Below, one piece after another: positions 50,462 to 63,237 of a stretch of 64,000 nucleotides of DNA. The translations under genes were made by a program, and so were the position numbers. The notes below the pieces were generated by a model. The model searched no databases and was not told the origin of the DNA. It saw only the letters and a list, made by a program, of their open reading frames with translations. Numbering within the stretch: position 1 is the first letter of the stretch; each line of letters opens with the position of its first letter. The stretch is from Physcomitrium patens (lineage: Eukaryota; Streptophyta; Bryopsida; Funariales; Funariaceae): NCBI RefSeq assembly GCF_000002425.4, contig NC_037255.1, positions 5,958,063 to 6,022,062 of the forward strand. The letters are read 5' to 3'.

Positions 50462-52264
50462 ATCATAAAAATGATGTTCTAAAAGATTATTAATTTTTTT
50501 TTTCAATACTTTCTTGATAATTTTAAAATTGGATTAAAATTCTACTTTAAGTCTTTCTACCATTAAAAATAAGTGTGGCATAAATAACACAAGGTGATCT
50601 TTTTTTATAGAATAAATAAAAGATCTTATATTTACAAATAAAGATTTGCTTATACTAGACTTATGAATTTTTACTTTGTAAATAAAACTATTATTTATGT
50701 TTTAAAAAAATTAAGACTAAAAAAAATTTAATCTATGCAAGGATTCTATTTTTATAACCATAATAAATCTAAAATGATTGAATTAGAAAAAAATCAAATA
50801 ACATTGAATATCACAACTCTTTTATTATAACCATTTATTGCTATATCTATAAGAAATTTTTTATTGATAATATCTTCAAAAGATAAAAAAACAATCATAT
50901 ATGATTGATAAATATATAAATTTAGTTTTTTATACTAATAATATTTAATATCTTTTAATAATTTCTTCATAAGAAAAAAAGCTAAGCTTTTTGAATCTAA
51001 CAAAATAGAGACTTTGTAATTTTTAGATCCTAAACAAATATCTATTGTAAAACAAATAAAGAATTATGAAAAAATAATAGAATCTTTACTAAATTTTGTA
51101 TAAGATTATAGGTGCATGGTTTCTACTATAATTGAACAAACTTATTTTTTTGATATATTATCTTTTTTAATAACTATATTTTTTATTTTGTACTTGTGTC
51201 ACTTTTTTATAAAATATTGAGTATTGTGCTTAATTTTTTTATAATATAAGTACAATCATTTTTAACAAAATATATTTTTTTTTTTTCATTTAAGAAGTTT
51301 AAAATATATGGCGTCAATTTTCATGTCTTCCACTTCAAAATATATATGTTGAAAAGACATTAATATTGCCATTGAATTGTAAAAAATATTGAGACTGATT
51401 TATGTGACTCTTAAATTATAAATCAAAAATCCATTTTTCATATTTTACAAAAAAATCAATTGCTTGGCACAATGTTTGAAGGTTATGTAATTTTAGCATA
51501 ATTCTTTTTATTTCATAATATAATTTGTAAAAAAATTGGTTGATGAGTGTAGCATCATTCTACTTTATATTAGTCTCAAGTTGTTCAAATTATGAAGTAT
51601 ATAACATTATTAATCAATTTCCTTATTACAAAATATAAATATTATTAGTTATAATATGAATTACATCACATTTTTCATACATTGATCAAAATTTTGCCAA
51701 AAAAATCTGCAAATTATCTAATATTGAATGTCATTGTTCAAAAAAAGATAAAAACTATGATAAAGAAGAACTTAAAAGTAATATTTTAATAAACATGACT
51801 TGTGATCCTAGAGTTAAATAGCTTTGGAGTTGAAGTTTAATCATCAATTATATTTGATTGATAAACCGTCAAAACTTTGATCTTATACTATTGCTTTTTT
51901 CAAGTAAAAAAAATCTCAGTTCACTAATATTTAAACAATGTTCTACCATATAAAAATTAATATGATTTGATATAGATGTTGAAGAAGTTTCAATCATCTC
52001 TATATTTTTAATTCTTATTAATCATATTACTCCTTGTGGTATTAAATTGAGTTGGTGTATTGCAAGCATTTATTTCTTTATTTTCTCTTGCAATTGAGCT
52101 ATTACATTTTTCATTTCAATAAGCTCAGTCATAATAATACAATAGAAAAGAAGATGCCTAATATTACTTAAGACAAGTACAAGAAAAGATTTGAAGAAAA
52201 AGAAAAATTCCAAGAATATTGTCAGTTAGAAGTAGATAATTTACAATTTCTAATATGCTTATGT

Positions 52265-52266
<2 letters not shown>

Positions 52267-52310
<44 letters not shown>
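52267..52310. repeat. AT microsatellite near the B6 LTR border
   Basis: AT dinucleotide run of about 44 bases; a second run follows at 52,422-52,480 inside the B6 LTR. Confidence 0.9.
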
Positions 52311-52313
<3 letters not shown>

Positions 52314-52354
52314 ATTCTTAATCAAAAGAAGATAAAGCTTTGATATTATCAATG

Positions 52355-52418
52355 TATTTTTTTTAGTTTATTATAGATAAGAATTTTAAAAATATAAATA
52401 AATAAGTAAGACATTCTT

Positions 52419-52485
<67 letters not shown>

Positions 52486-52865
52486 GAATAACTATTGTCA
52501 AAGACTAGGATATTAAAAACTCTTGAAACTAGATTAAAAGAAAGAAAAGAATTTATGAGAATAATGAAGGCCTTTATATATACTATCTAACTAAGAACTA
52601 CTTTGCAACCTTCTATAGAACCTCTAACATGTGTTCAACTTACAAGATATATGTCTAATTTGTAAGGCAAGCTTCTTATATGTACACCACATGTCCAACT
52701 TATTAACTAAGTTTTCAACCTAGCAATCACTTTTAGTCACATATAAAAGAAAAATTATATTTACAAAGCTTCTAAGAAATTTTTTCACAAGATATTATTA
52801 AATTTATCTATTTTCATCTACTTCTACCTACTCATACTATTTAGATAATTTATATATTTGTGATA
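52355..52865 (-). repeat. B6 5' LTR
   Basis: On the plus strand it ends GATAATTTATATATTTGTGATA, the reverse complement of the B LTR start. It aligns with 35,227-35,775 and holds a long AT dinucleotide run at 52,422-52,480. The left border is approximate. Confidence 0.65.
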
Positions 52866-53830
52866 CTAGAATGCTTTTATATGCCATTTTTAATAGCTAA
52901 TATATAGAAAAGTAAGATTATGCCCATCTTTAGTCAAATTAATATCTTATATTTTAGTCTAAGTTCAAGTCTTTCTAATTTTTTATATTTAGTAATAACT
53001 ATTTTAATATCTTTTTAACTTATTTCTATCTTTTATTTGTCTATTTACTCTTTTTTAGTAATATTAGAATATAGTGTTTTATCAAAGTTTTGTTTGATTT
53101 ATGTCCTTGATTTAATGATTGAATATTTACTATTTTAGATTTTTTTCATGGAATTAGTCATATAAATCAAATATTGAAATATAAATTCTTTTATAAAGTA
53201 TAAATTAATTTCGAATACTAAAATTTTTAAAATTACAAGCAAGATATTTTTATTATTATTGATGAATTCTTTTTATATAAGAAATAAGATAAAAAGTCTC
53301 AAATTTATAATATTTTAATTATTTGATATTAAAAAGTCTTATTTAATTTTTTTTATATTTTAAAAAAATCATTTGAAGACCTTAAGAAGAAAAAATAAGA
53401 TGGAATAATTTTTTTATACTTTTAAAATATTTTTTAAAAAATATTTTTATTAGACTCATTACATAACATATATTTTTTTAAAATTATTGAAGCCATGTCC
53501 AAATTATTTTAGTCTATTTTATAGACTCTTTTTAGAGATATTTAATACCTAGAAGCCCACTTTACAAAGCTATTGTTCAAAAACCTTTATCAAGATTCCT
53601 TACTTAGGGAAGAAAACTCCTTTCAAAGCCTTGGCCTTTGGGTATAGTAAAAAGCAAAAGAAAAGTCTATATAATAAACTAAATAATTTTTTTCATACAA
53701 GTCTAAATATATCAACCTATATTTTGATTCAAACAATTATAAGAATGAGAAACTTATTGGTTTTTTATTTTTATTTTTATTTCTAAGCATTTTCTAATAC
53801 TTATTGGATTTTTCTAAAAAACAGTTTGTT
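52866..53830. repeat. Degenerate transposon relics, including a B LTR fragment
   Basis: About 52,880-53,060 aligns with the second half of a B LTR (TCTAAGTTCAAGTCTTTCTA against 43,690). The rest is AT-rich sequence in which I recognise nothing. Confidence 0.5.
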
Positions 53831-56800
53831 TTTTAGAGATGGGCTCAATAGCAGTTCTGGAAGACAACATTATTTATGCCATGTAGGTATAAAATGCATT
53901 CTTCCTCATCTTTTCTTCTTAGGGCTTTTGAACATATTTTTCTAAGAACATAGCCAACCCAAGGAGGATTTTTAATTTCAACCAATTAGAACATTTAAAA
54001 GTTTTGGATTCCCACTTTGTCTCCTAAGGATAAAGTACCTCAAGATGTATACTACACCCAACAAAATAAAATTTCCAAAAAAAATAAAAACAAATCCTTA
54101 CCAAACAAGAAACTTTGGTAAGGTCTTTGAACCTTAGACTTTTCAAAGTAAATATTTAAATCGAAAGACTCTTTAAATACACTTCAAACCTTGTTCTTAC
54201 TTTCTTTATTATTATTATTATTATTATTATACTTGTTGTGACTCCAATCATTTATCACAAGGTTAGTTTTCAAACACATAGTGTGAAGCATCCATGCAAT
54301 CAAACTGGATGACTGACTGGATTGGACTTTGTCCAGAGCTAAGGACAGTAGCTGATCCAGCATATGGAGCGAAGGGAGTATGACTAATAGAAGTATTATT
54401 GCTATTATTATTATTATTATTACTGGTGTTAGCAGCGGCAGTTGTTCTGAGTTTGCTTAGAAACATAAATTGAGGGATCAAATCAGGGAGATTGATCAGA
54501 AGAGGGTTTAGGGTACAGGTGCCAGTGAGCAGGTTTGACAGGTGACTGGGCAAAATTAATACACCCTCAGTCTCACTCACTCACTCACTCACTCCCTCCC
54601 TCCCTCCCTCCCTCCCATTCTGAGGCTCAGGGGAGTTCACTCTTGTCCCCTTGACTTCTTGACTCCAGATCTTACTACCTTACCAAAGCCCACTTGATGT
54701 CATATTCTGGGCTGTCAACATGGATAGATATGGGGATGAATGAATAAATGGATGGGTGGATGAAAATGAGGATCTGTGGAAATCTCAGGGCTCGGAATCC
54801 GACATCTGGGTGACTGAGATGGGGAGGAAAATAAATAGATAAATAAGCACAAAAAAAAAAAAAAAAAAAAAAAAAACTCATGAATGAACCGATATCTAGG
54901 ATTTGATTCCAATATCTAGGGTGATTCCAATTCCCTCTCCAACACACCAGCAATACAATCAACAGGGCCTTTGGGATATAAACTTTTAGGGTTTAGTTTA
55001 CATTCCGTGCATGACAGTGGAGGTCGTGGGAAGCTTGTGGATTTATAGAATAATTCTAATTACTTAATAAAAATAAAAACTAAAAAAAACTAAAAAAACA
55101 CGCACACTCACACACACACAAACAACTTAAGTCCTGATCTGCGGAATGATTCTGGCACCATTGCCTGGTGTCAAGCCTGGATGCAACGCACCAGCGGTGA
55201 CACAGTAACAGTGCAGTGCAGGAGCCACAACTTGATCCTGAAAGCGCACATATAAGCTAATCGAGAGGCACGAAGAGCTCAGGTTGATGAGGAATTGTGG
55301 AGCGATGCAACCTGAGCGGGGAGTCTAGAGGCAGTGATCGAAAGGAAGTAGTGGCATGCGTGAATGCTCTCTATCCTCATGAGTGATCAGAGAGAAACTA
55401 AAGAAAGTGATTAGAGAGAGAGAATTAGAAGATCAGTTCGTTAGTGTCAGAGGAGGCAGGTGGGGGGATCTGAAGCTCGATCAATGGGATGGTGAAGGCT
55501 GGGGGGTACGTGAGGCACGGCCCTCGCGGCATTGAATGTGATCTGGAGAGGTCCAGAGCCACGACGTCACAGCTGCCGCAGCCTACGACTTGCAGCGAGA
55601 CGAGGGACTGCCTTTTTATAGCCTCCACGTCCTGCTCCCTTCTTACCCCGCAGTCCGCCCAATCCGCCAATCTCATCTTGACCCCCACCGACCTACCCCG
55701 CATCGAGGAAGGTGCACTTTCCTGCCTGTGCCTGCAACCCGCATGCCCTCTCTCTCATGCGTTATGGTATCCCCGACACGTTTTAGATTGCTTTGAGTCG
55801 TTTGGGAAGTTGATGAAGAAGAAGGAGAAGAAGAAGCAGCAGCAGACGGAGAAAGTATCGTCTGGATCCACTTCGGTACCCACTAATGTGGTACCACAGT
55901 CATTAATGGTGACGCATCAGTTGAAGTCTTCGACGCAGCACAGGTGGAGCGTGCTGCTCATGATGGAAAAATCTCCTCTTTCAAATAGTTGTTTCGACTG
56001 CCTACAGTTTGTCTGCTGGCTTCAGAAGAGGCGTGTGATGTTATAGATTGCCTACCTACAAGAAGATTAGTCCAGTTTCTTCAGTTGAAATTTTACGAAC
56101 GGCTTTCTTCAGTTTCAAGCCTTGTTTCATGTTGAAGTACCACAACTGCTATTTAAATATCCAATTCCGTCTCTTGCCAGGTTGTAGACGTCGATTCCAT
56201 AAAACAATAATTCATTACCTGAATGGTCCAGTCCACTGGATTAATCGGTAGGCCTTTTCTACTGAGAGCAGTCTCCAGCTTTGATCAGGTCGGAAGTAGA
56301 GCGTCTGAGGATGCATGCACAGTCCAGTGGCATTGCAGTGACACGGCGGTCTTTGCTACGTTTCTTGTGGCTTTGCGAATGTGGGGTGATCAGCAGGCGG
56401 TTTCTTGTGATGTTTTCATCATTTTGATACACTTTCGTGTTTACGTTTGTCCGCACGGTTGCTGATTCGGGAGATGACATCGTGTCAATGAAACATGAGG
56501 CTCGTACCTGAGGCTATCCGCAGCTGCGAACTTTTCCTCTGATTCTAAGTTTTGGATGTGTTCATGATTTAGTCAAGTCATGAGCCAAATTTCTCCGCTT
56601 GAAAGTCATGCGGTGGGATGAAACGGTGCCATAAATCTACAAGAGGGCACAGAGAAGCCGGTAAGCCTTCCAGAGTTGAGTGTAGGAGCTCATGCGGTTC
56701 ATGCTGAGCAAAGATTGGTAATTTTTTTCTGTAACAAGTTTGTTCAAAATCGTTACAAACGACCACGCTTAATATACATGGTTTTCGGCTGGTGCATAAA

Positions 56801-57387
56801 ATAGTACGCATCTCTAGCTTCTTTTGAGAGAGTTGAATGAATATCTGCCCCCTTTGATTTTGACCAGTGTAATATTCATAGCAGACCATATTCTTTTTGA
56901 ACAGAATCAGGGCAATGATGTTTAACGTCTGAAGCTGGACTTACTTTTTAAAACCATCACTTAAGAACTCTGAAGAGTTTCAGAGTTGTGTGTAGCACAT
57001 CTGTAAGCTGTAGTGAGCATAAAAGGCACAGACCTTGAGGTATTGGGTGTCTGTGTTACTCATATTTCGATGCTCTCATGCATATTCAATACGTAATGTT
57101 GACAGTCACCTTACTAGGAGAGTGCATATTTTTGGTTCTCAGGGGTGAGGGTAGCAGCACCGCAGCCTTGCTGGAAGATATAATTTCATAGGAGGAAACT
57201 TTTGAACTTCTACTTCTGGGTGCTGTCTGGTGAGTTATTGTAGTTGAACTAGGCGGGATCTTCAGCTCGTCTAGTTTAATATTTTTGTCAAACTTTGTAA
57301 AATTGAATATGCTTACTTCAATGTTCATCCAGGTGATTCGGGCAGCCTTGATTAAAGCAGTCATCCGTTGGGAAGAAATAGCCAGCA
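53831..57387. other. Upstream region of the RSL gene; no convincing protein gene
   Basis: Composition rises from AT-rich to mixed. Landmarks are a CACT/CTCC microsatellite (54,572-54,616), a 26-base A run (54,851-54,876), a CA-rich patch (about 55,095-55,122) and a GAAGAAG/CAGCAG patch (55,810-55,850). Open frames such as 55,489-56,046 (+) and 54,263-54,580 (-) show no domain and overlap frames on the other strand. The most likely content is the promoter and a long, possibly spliced 5' leader of the gene starting at 57,388. I cannot place the transcription start. Confidence 0.5.
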
Positions 57388-59718
57388 ATGGGAAACTATC
57401 AAAAATTAAGCGCAGATTCGGCATCACCGTCAGCATATGAGACGATCTCTGCTTCTATGCACCCGCCGAAAGTGAGTTCGTGCGAAGGGATGGTGTGGCT
57501 GGAGGGGTGGGTCTCACAAGCATCCACCAATGGGGAAGGATCCTCAAGCTCCACCAGCGCGTTCAAGCTTCCAGAGGTCGTGCCCACGCTTCCGAACACC
57601 CGCCTGTCCTTTCAAGATTCCGGTTTGCTATCGAACCACTGGATTCCAAGTTTCAACACTTTCTCGCAGCATATCCCTGATATTGCTGCTGAGACTCTAT
57701 CTCTAGAGTTCATGCAAGAACGATTGGAGACTCTACCTGAAGCATCTTTCGAAGAGTTGTGCATGCAGCACAATTCGAAGCCGTTGTATTTGAACAGTAT
57801 CCCGAGTCCCGTGCCAAATAATCACCCTCATTTTGATAAGAGCAGACGTGAGGATTTTCTCCACTATGCGAAAACCTATGCACCTTTTCATGCCTGGCAA
57901 GGTCTAAGAGTTGATCGGTCTCCTTCTTCTCCTCTTGCGTTTCACGATACGTTGACAAATTCCTCAGGTGACGAAGACACTGACGGAGCTCAACTTCGCT
58001 CAACATGGCTCGGAAAGACCAGCAGCACGACAATCCAGTTGCTACGAGCCAGCGCCTCGGAGAATGCATGGAACAATGGTCAGATCAAGTATAATAATTC
58101 GCAGAAGTTAGCCAAGACAGATCTACTTTCCAATAGCAATTACTCACTTTCTGTTGTCAGTAATCAATCTCACGGCAACCAAAGTGAAATTCTCGGTTCT
58201 AATCGTAAAGGGAAAGCAATCAGTCGATCAGAAGATTTCGCTTTTGTCCGCGGACATGAACCAACTGCCTCCAGCCACTATGAAAAGTGTATGGATCCAA
58301 ATGGAAGTTTTCTGCCAATGTCGCCTATCGCACAGGTTCTCAAATATGCTACAGCAGGACCATCTTTCGTCAGTAATTCGCAGTTGCAGCAGTCGAAGAC
58401 AAACTTTTCTAACGAGACCAATTCCACTCGTGGCTTAACCGGCAACGACCTGGATCTGAATTTTGTGCAAAAAGCTCAGGAGAGACTATTGGCTTTTCAG
58501 CCGGCTTCAACTGCCAGTGGCTATTCAGCACGCGTAGAGCAATCTCGTAAGAACAGCTATCGATTTGCAATGGACAGATCGAGCATGTCGCCTTCAAGGC
58601 GACCGAACATATTGGTATGTCTAGTGCAACGAGAATTGCACAAAAGCTGAACTGCCGTTCTGAGTTCATTGATTCTTACTTTGTTTCACCTCTAGTAGCC
58701 TCAGAGATGCCCAATTTTTTCTCAGGGCAATCAGGAAGCTGGATTAGCTTGGAGTCCTTACGACACGACACAGTCGAGGACGACCAAATCCAAGTTACAG
58801 TGTCGGCATTTGCTAGGAACCCCATCCCAGGCGATGGATATAATTGCGGTCGGTCCTGCATTGAACACCAATGGAAGACCACGAGCAAAGCGCGGGTCAG
58901 CTACTGATCCTCAGAGTGTGTACGCAAGGGTAAGTCAGCAGATCAAACACTTACTGCTAATCCACGATTGGTATAAATGACACAAGTGTTAAGTCAATGA
59001 AAGTCGCTGTCGAAGTTGCTGGGTTCTCAATTCACGTCTTTACGAAATCTCCGAGGACAAGCTCTCCTCTATAACTATTTCACATGTACTTCACTATACC
59101 AATACCAGCTGCTCGTCTTAGATCCTGCCCGGAATCACGCAACCTGTTGCTTATATGTCCGATTTTTACATACTCGCCAAGTGGTGCTGTTTGGTTGCAG
59201 CATCGCCGGGAGAAGATTAACGAGCGCCTAAAGACATTGCAGCGGTTGGTTCCTAACGGAGAACAGGTTAGTGATCGTAGAAGCAGTAGACCATGTGTAG
59301 CCATGGACATGTTTCCTACGGTCCTGTTCTTTTCGTTCAACTACGACGTCAAATCTAAGTTTCGAAGAATTTGTCGGCACTGTCATGTTCTAACATTTCG
59401 TGGTCTGGTTGACGCAGGTCGACATTGTGACCATGCTGGAAGAAGCCATTCACTTTGTCAAATTTTTGGAGTTCCAACTGGAGGTACGATTACAGGGTTC
59501 TCATGCATTTAAATCGAAGTATAATACTTCTATTGAAAATACATCTAGTTAGAAAATTGTACTCAGAGAAGTCTAACTTATACCAATCCGTCTTGCAGCT
59601 GTTGCGATCCGATGATCGCTGGATGTTCGCCGATCCGTTTATTTACAATGGCATGGATATCACAGGGTCTTATCCACATGTGCCCTCAGGTTTAGAGCGT
59701 CTGAATCTCAGAGGGTAG
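57388..59718 (+). CDS. RSL: bHLH transcription factor, RSL (ROOT HAIR DEFECTIVE SIX-LIKE) class II
   Basis: The model has five exons: 57,388-58,614, 58,726-58,929, 59,201-59,266, 59,418-59,483 and 59,599-59,718. All introns are GT-AG and all joins are phase 0, giving 560 residues. The start is the first ATG after an in-frame stop at 57,379-57,381. Residues 1-409 (exon 1) are low-complexity and Ser/Asn-rich. The conserved block begins N-G-R-P-R-A-K-R-G-S then A-T-D-P-Q-S-V-Y-A-R (to residue 477). The basic region and helix 1 (H-R-R-E-K-I-N-E-R-L) form exon 3, helix 2 (V-D-I-V-T-M-L-E-E-A-I-H-F-V-K-F-L) exon 4, and the class II tail with Y-N-G-M-D-I exon 5. H, E and R of the basic region are the E-box-binding residues. 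Known RSL factors promote root-hair and rhizoid/caulonema growth in the nucleus. The class II call rests on the L-L-x-S-D-D-x-W-M and N-G-M-D-I ending. The gene looks intact. Which RSL paralogue it is cannot be told here. Confidence 0.9.
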
Positions 59719-60961
59719 TGTGTAAGACCTGTTTGAATGATAGTACAGATAGATAGAGAGAATTTGTGATAGAGAGGCAATTGTTGCAATAAAAGCCGCT
59801 TGCACTTCATTAGCTAGGACTTAGAAAAATAAAATAAAATAAAATAAAATAAATCTAGATCATGTATTTAGCTACCATCTTCTGCATCTTGGCTCATTCT
59901 CCTCTGCTCAATGTTGATTACTTCAGCTCTGAAATGCCATTTCAGACCATTTTTGTGAATCACAAACCTCAGCTGAGAGCATTAATATTGATGTTAACCA
60001 GTCATTTTAAAATGTCCGATAGTGCTTTAAATACCAAACCTCAAATCGTGGATGTGTTCGTTATTCTTTAGAATGAGAGGGGCAATAATTTTCCTCTTAT
60101 AATAAGCTTTTTAATGCCTCCATATTTTCAAGATTCAAGCATTGCAAATGATCTAGTAGATCTAGTGCAAATTGCAAAGGATTCAGTTTCAGCGGCGATG
60201 TAACTCAGAAGGTCAATGGGGCAGAAGTACTTGTATGACAGCTAGAATACAAGCTAGAATAACAGCCTTTCCGTGGTCACTCGATTCTCATCTCTATAAT
60301 TGGTACCCGCGAAGCTCTACTCTGAACGAATATCCAGCAAATTTGCAAACAATTAGTGGCCTCTTGGTTGCCGATTTGGTATGTGGTGTAAAAACTTCGA
60401 TGTATATGTATATATCCATTTCATGCGTGCACTCTTATGAACTAGAAATTAGTGGTAATGGTGTGCCTTACAGCAATTGAGTATTGATCCATTCCATCGT
60501 TCCTTCGAGTTCGTCAATAAAACTAAATGCATCATGAGATAATCAAAACTATCAGAAATACATATTAGTGAGAGCCCCTCACACAGAAGATAGAACTCGA
60601 GGTGGAGGTCATCGTCACGGTGACACCAACCTTAGTGCAGAAAGAAGCTCAACAGGGTAGCTTGCACAAGTGCACAAGCAGCCGGAGCATTTCAAGTGCC
60701 GCTTGTCAAGTCGCATAACAAGCCAACTGATCAATGATATTGATAACTTATTACGAAGGAAGCGACCTCTACTCTTTTAGCATTGTGGTCTACCCTCACT
60801 TCGCTCAATTCCAAAATACGGGTGGGAAATTTCTGTACTGTATCTGACAGGAAGCAGGGCGATGCACTTCATGAGATACTGAGGCTCTTCCACAAACCCA
60901 TGTACGTAAACCAATTCACCAGATAATTCCTCTTATGATAAGCGTTAATATTCTTCCAACA
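59719..60961. other. Space between two convergent genes (3' UTRs)
   Basis: 1243 bp between the RSL stop and the NAT stop. It probably holds both 3' UTRs. An AAATA-repeat (about 59,826-59,850) and AATAAA-like words (for example near 60,517) could serve polyadenylation on the plus strand. Open frames here are short and show no domain. Confidence 0.5.
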
Positions 60962-63185
60962 TTATAAGCCTACCCATCTAACCCAGCTGAAGTATCTACT
61001 CAATCCGAATGGCAACCCATAATCTTTCACCACTGCAGGCTCATTTCGAGCAGTCCTTCCTCTGCTCCAGACGTATAGGCCACGCTCCTGTCGGCTGCCT
61101 GGAACCGTGTTATCCAAAACAAATGCCACTAAAAACGCAACCACCATGTGAAGAGAGAAGATGGTGTTGAGCGCAAAGTTGGCCTGCCACAACACATCAC
61201 TTGACCATCAGCGGCAATGAATCCTTGATTGAGCTAGTTCTATTTGAAGAATTCCATCATCAGATGATGCCTGGGAAGGCCGATGATAAACAACAGAAGC
61301 TTACCTGCTTGTTACTGGTTTGGAAAGGACCGTGATCATCAACATTGTAGGGCTGGAAATAGATGGGCAGTATGGAGCTTGTATCGCTGTCGTACTGCTG
61401 GAAGTAAGATGGTATAGACAGTGACAAGAATAGGGATAACCCCACAATTAACACGTTTCGAGAGCTACCAGTTTCACTGTAGCGCAAGGTGGAGAAACCC
61501 ATGGCAGCTAGCATTGTCCACATGAACACCAGAAGCCCTGCCACTATAACCTGCGGTATCGATGCAATAAACCCTGAAATTTTTCCTGAACATCCCATCA
61601 TTGTCACATCAGAACCACGTTTGGTCAACAGAAGTTCACCAAAAGCCCGAGCGAGATTGCTTGATCATACCTACTGTGATTTGACATTGAAAGCGTGTTT
61701 TTGACAGCAAACAATATTCCGGTATATTTATCCAATCGAAAGCTGGTTTTTATAAGAAGCTTCTCACCAATAAGTGATGCAGCAATCAGGATGCAAGCAC
61801 CAAATTCCACAGGACGACGACTCCCCATCTTGGTGACTGCAATGGTGTGCACATTCTCGGTCAAGGTAGTTGCCCCTGTACCAATTCCCCAAATCCCTGC
61901 TAAGATGCTTGTTAACCCCTCCAATCCTATGCTCCGACTCACCACTCCTGGTGTAGGCGCTCTTGACGCCACCAGGAGAGAGGAGGCATGGTAAGCGCCT
62001 ACCTGCAAAAAACATGGTTCATGCTCTGTTTCCGTAAGGTGTTTTCAGTGATTACTAACAGAGTCAAGGAGACCACAGTTAGGATTCTAATTAGCAATGT
62101 AAACGAGAGCCCTTCAATAGGGGAGACAAGACTTACCGAGTCAACTGAAGCAATTACTGATGCTACCATCATCACCGCTGCCGTTTGCCAATGAAACGTG
62201 GGAACTCCCCATTGAAATGGATACGGGAAACGGAACCATGCTGAGGTGGAGAGGGCATTCGATACGTCTGTTCGACAACTGCGCATTGTTGCCATTTTCT
62301 CTTGGCACTTGGGCGTAAGCACTGCTGTCATGTTTCCTTGTTGGCTGAAGCTACATCCCGAGTAAGTGTACACTTTGGACTCCGTTAGCAGGAAAGCAAA
62401 TGCCCATGTCAATGCCAGTCCCAGCGGTACCTGTTTGGCCAAGGTTGCAAGTCAAACCAGGAAGGCTCGGTTTCGGCATGCTCACTCCGGATGATAAGTC
62501 AGGTAACACTTCGATTTTTTCAGATTAATCAGCAAAATGAAGAAGGGAAGAATCATCATGAAGAAGTGTGACTTACAGCATACACTTGGAAAATTCGATG
62601 GTCGAAGATAGTAATCTTGCGGAGATACTGAAAAGACACGGGCAATGGTCTCAAACTAATTGCATTCTGAAAATTCAGTACCTCAAAAAAAATCCAGTCG
62701 CTGTACCATCTAAGCCAAGAGTCCAAATGTGCTCAGCAGGTGTTCAGAAATCCAGTCTGGAAGAGTCTCCAAAACTCTAGAAATCTTCATTGATCGGTCT
62801 GGTTTGTTACTGTGGTGGCAAGCGGGGATATACCAGTAGGGGAAGAGGAAAATATCAAAACTAATATGGCTAACTGGTGGAACTTACCAGAGCGAAGAGC
62901 ACTAGTAATAGAATCTGTGGGATGCCAATCTCCACGCATCTGCCCACAACTGGAAATCCATAGGCAAAGAAGGCGAGTCCTACAGCTGCCAATGTCGGTG
63001 CTACGACGACTGGATTGATTGCCCTGCACTTAGGCATTCAGAACAGCAGCCTTTTAATGTCACCCAGCACTTGAACTCCATGACTGAGCCACACAAGTAA
63101 GAGTTTAAAGTGGATGACGATAAATTCATCACTAAAAATTAGTACAATATTTACGAGAGTACATTGAGTAAGAAGAAAGCTCGGG

Positions 63186-63237
<52 letters not shown>

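Larger units (their letters stand above)
46825..52865 (-). mobile_element. Chromovirus B6, minus strand, 3'-incomplete
   Basis: Right to left: 5' LTR 52,865 to about 52,355, gag about 52,150-51,100, protease about 51,050-50,490, a foreign G LTR 50,461-49,265, RT 49,264 to about 48,600, RNase H about 48,500-48,000, and integrase to 46,825, where B5 adjoins. Almost every stretch is AT-drifted. The only sizable open piece is the RT start (49,287-49,048). Broken in very many places; among the oldest layers. Confidence 0.7.

Noticed and set aside
52267-52480. Long AT runs considered as cruciform or origin signals
   Set aside because: They are ordinary AT microsatellites within or beside transposon LTRs, and nothing else supports a special role.
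54263-54580. 105-residue minus-strand frame with an Asn run
   Set aside because: The Asn run comes from an ATT/AAT microsatellite and no homologous domain is visible.
55489-56046. 185-residue open frame upstream of RSL
   Set aside because: It has no recognisable domain, overlaps open frames in other frames and on the other strand, and its composition follows the local simple sequence. It is probably leader or promoter DNA.
57710-58069. 119-residue antisense frame
   Set aside because: It is the reverse strand of RSL exon 1 and has no domain.
59084-59512. 142-residue plus-strand frame
   Set aside because: It reads through RSL introns 2 and 3 around exon 3. The spliced model explains the conserved part.
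60172-60480. 102-residue frame between the two genes
   Set aside because: No domain; it probably lies in 3' UTR or intergenic sequence.
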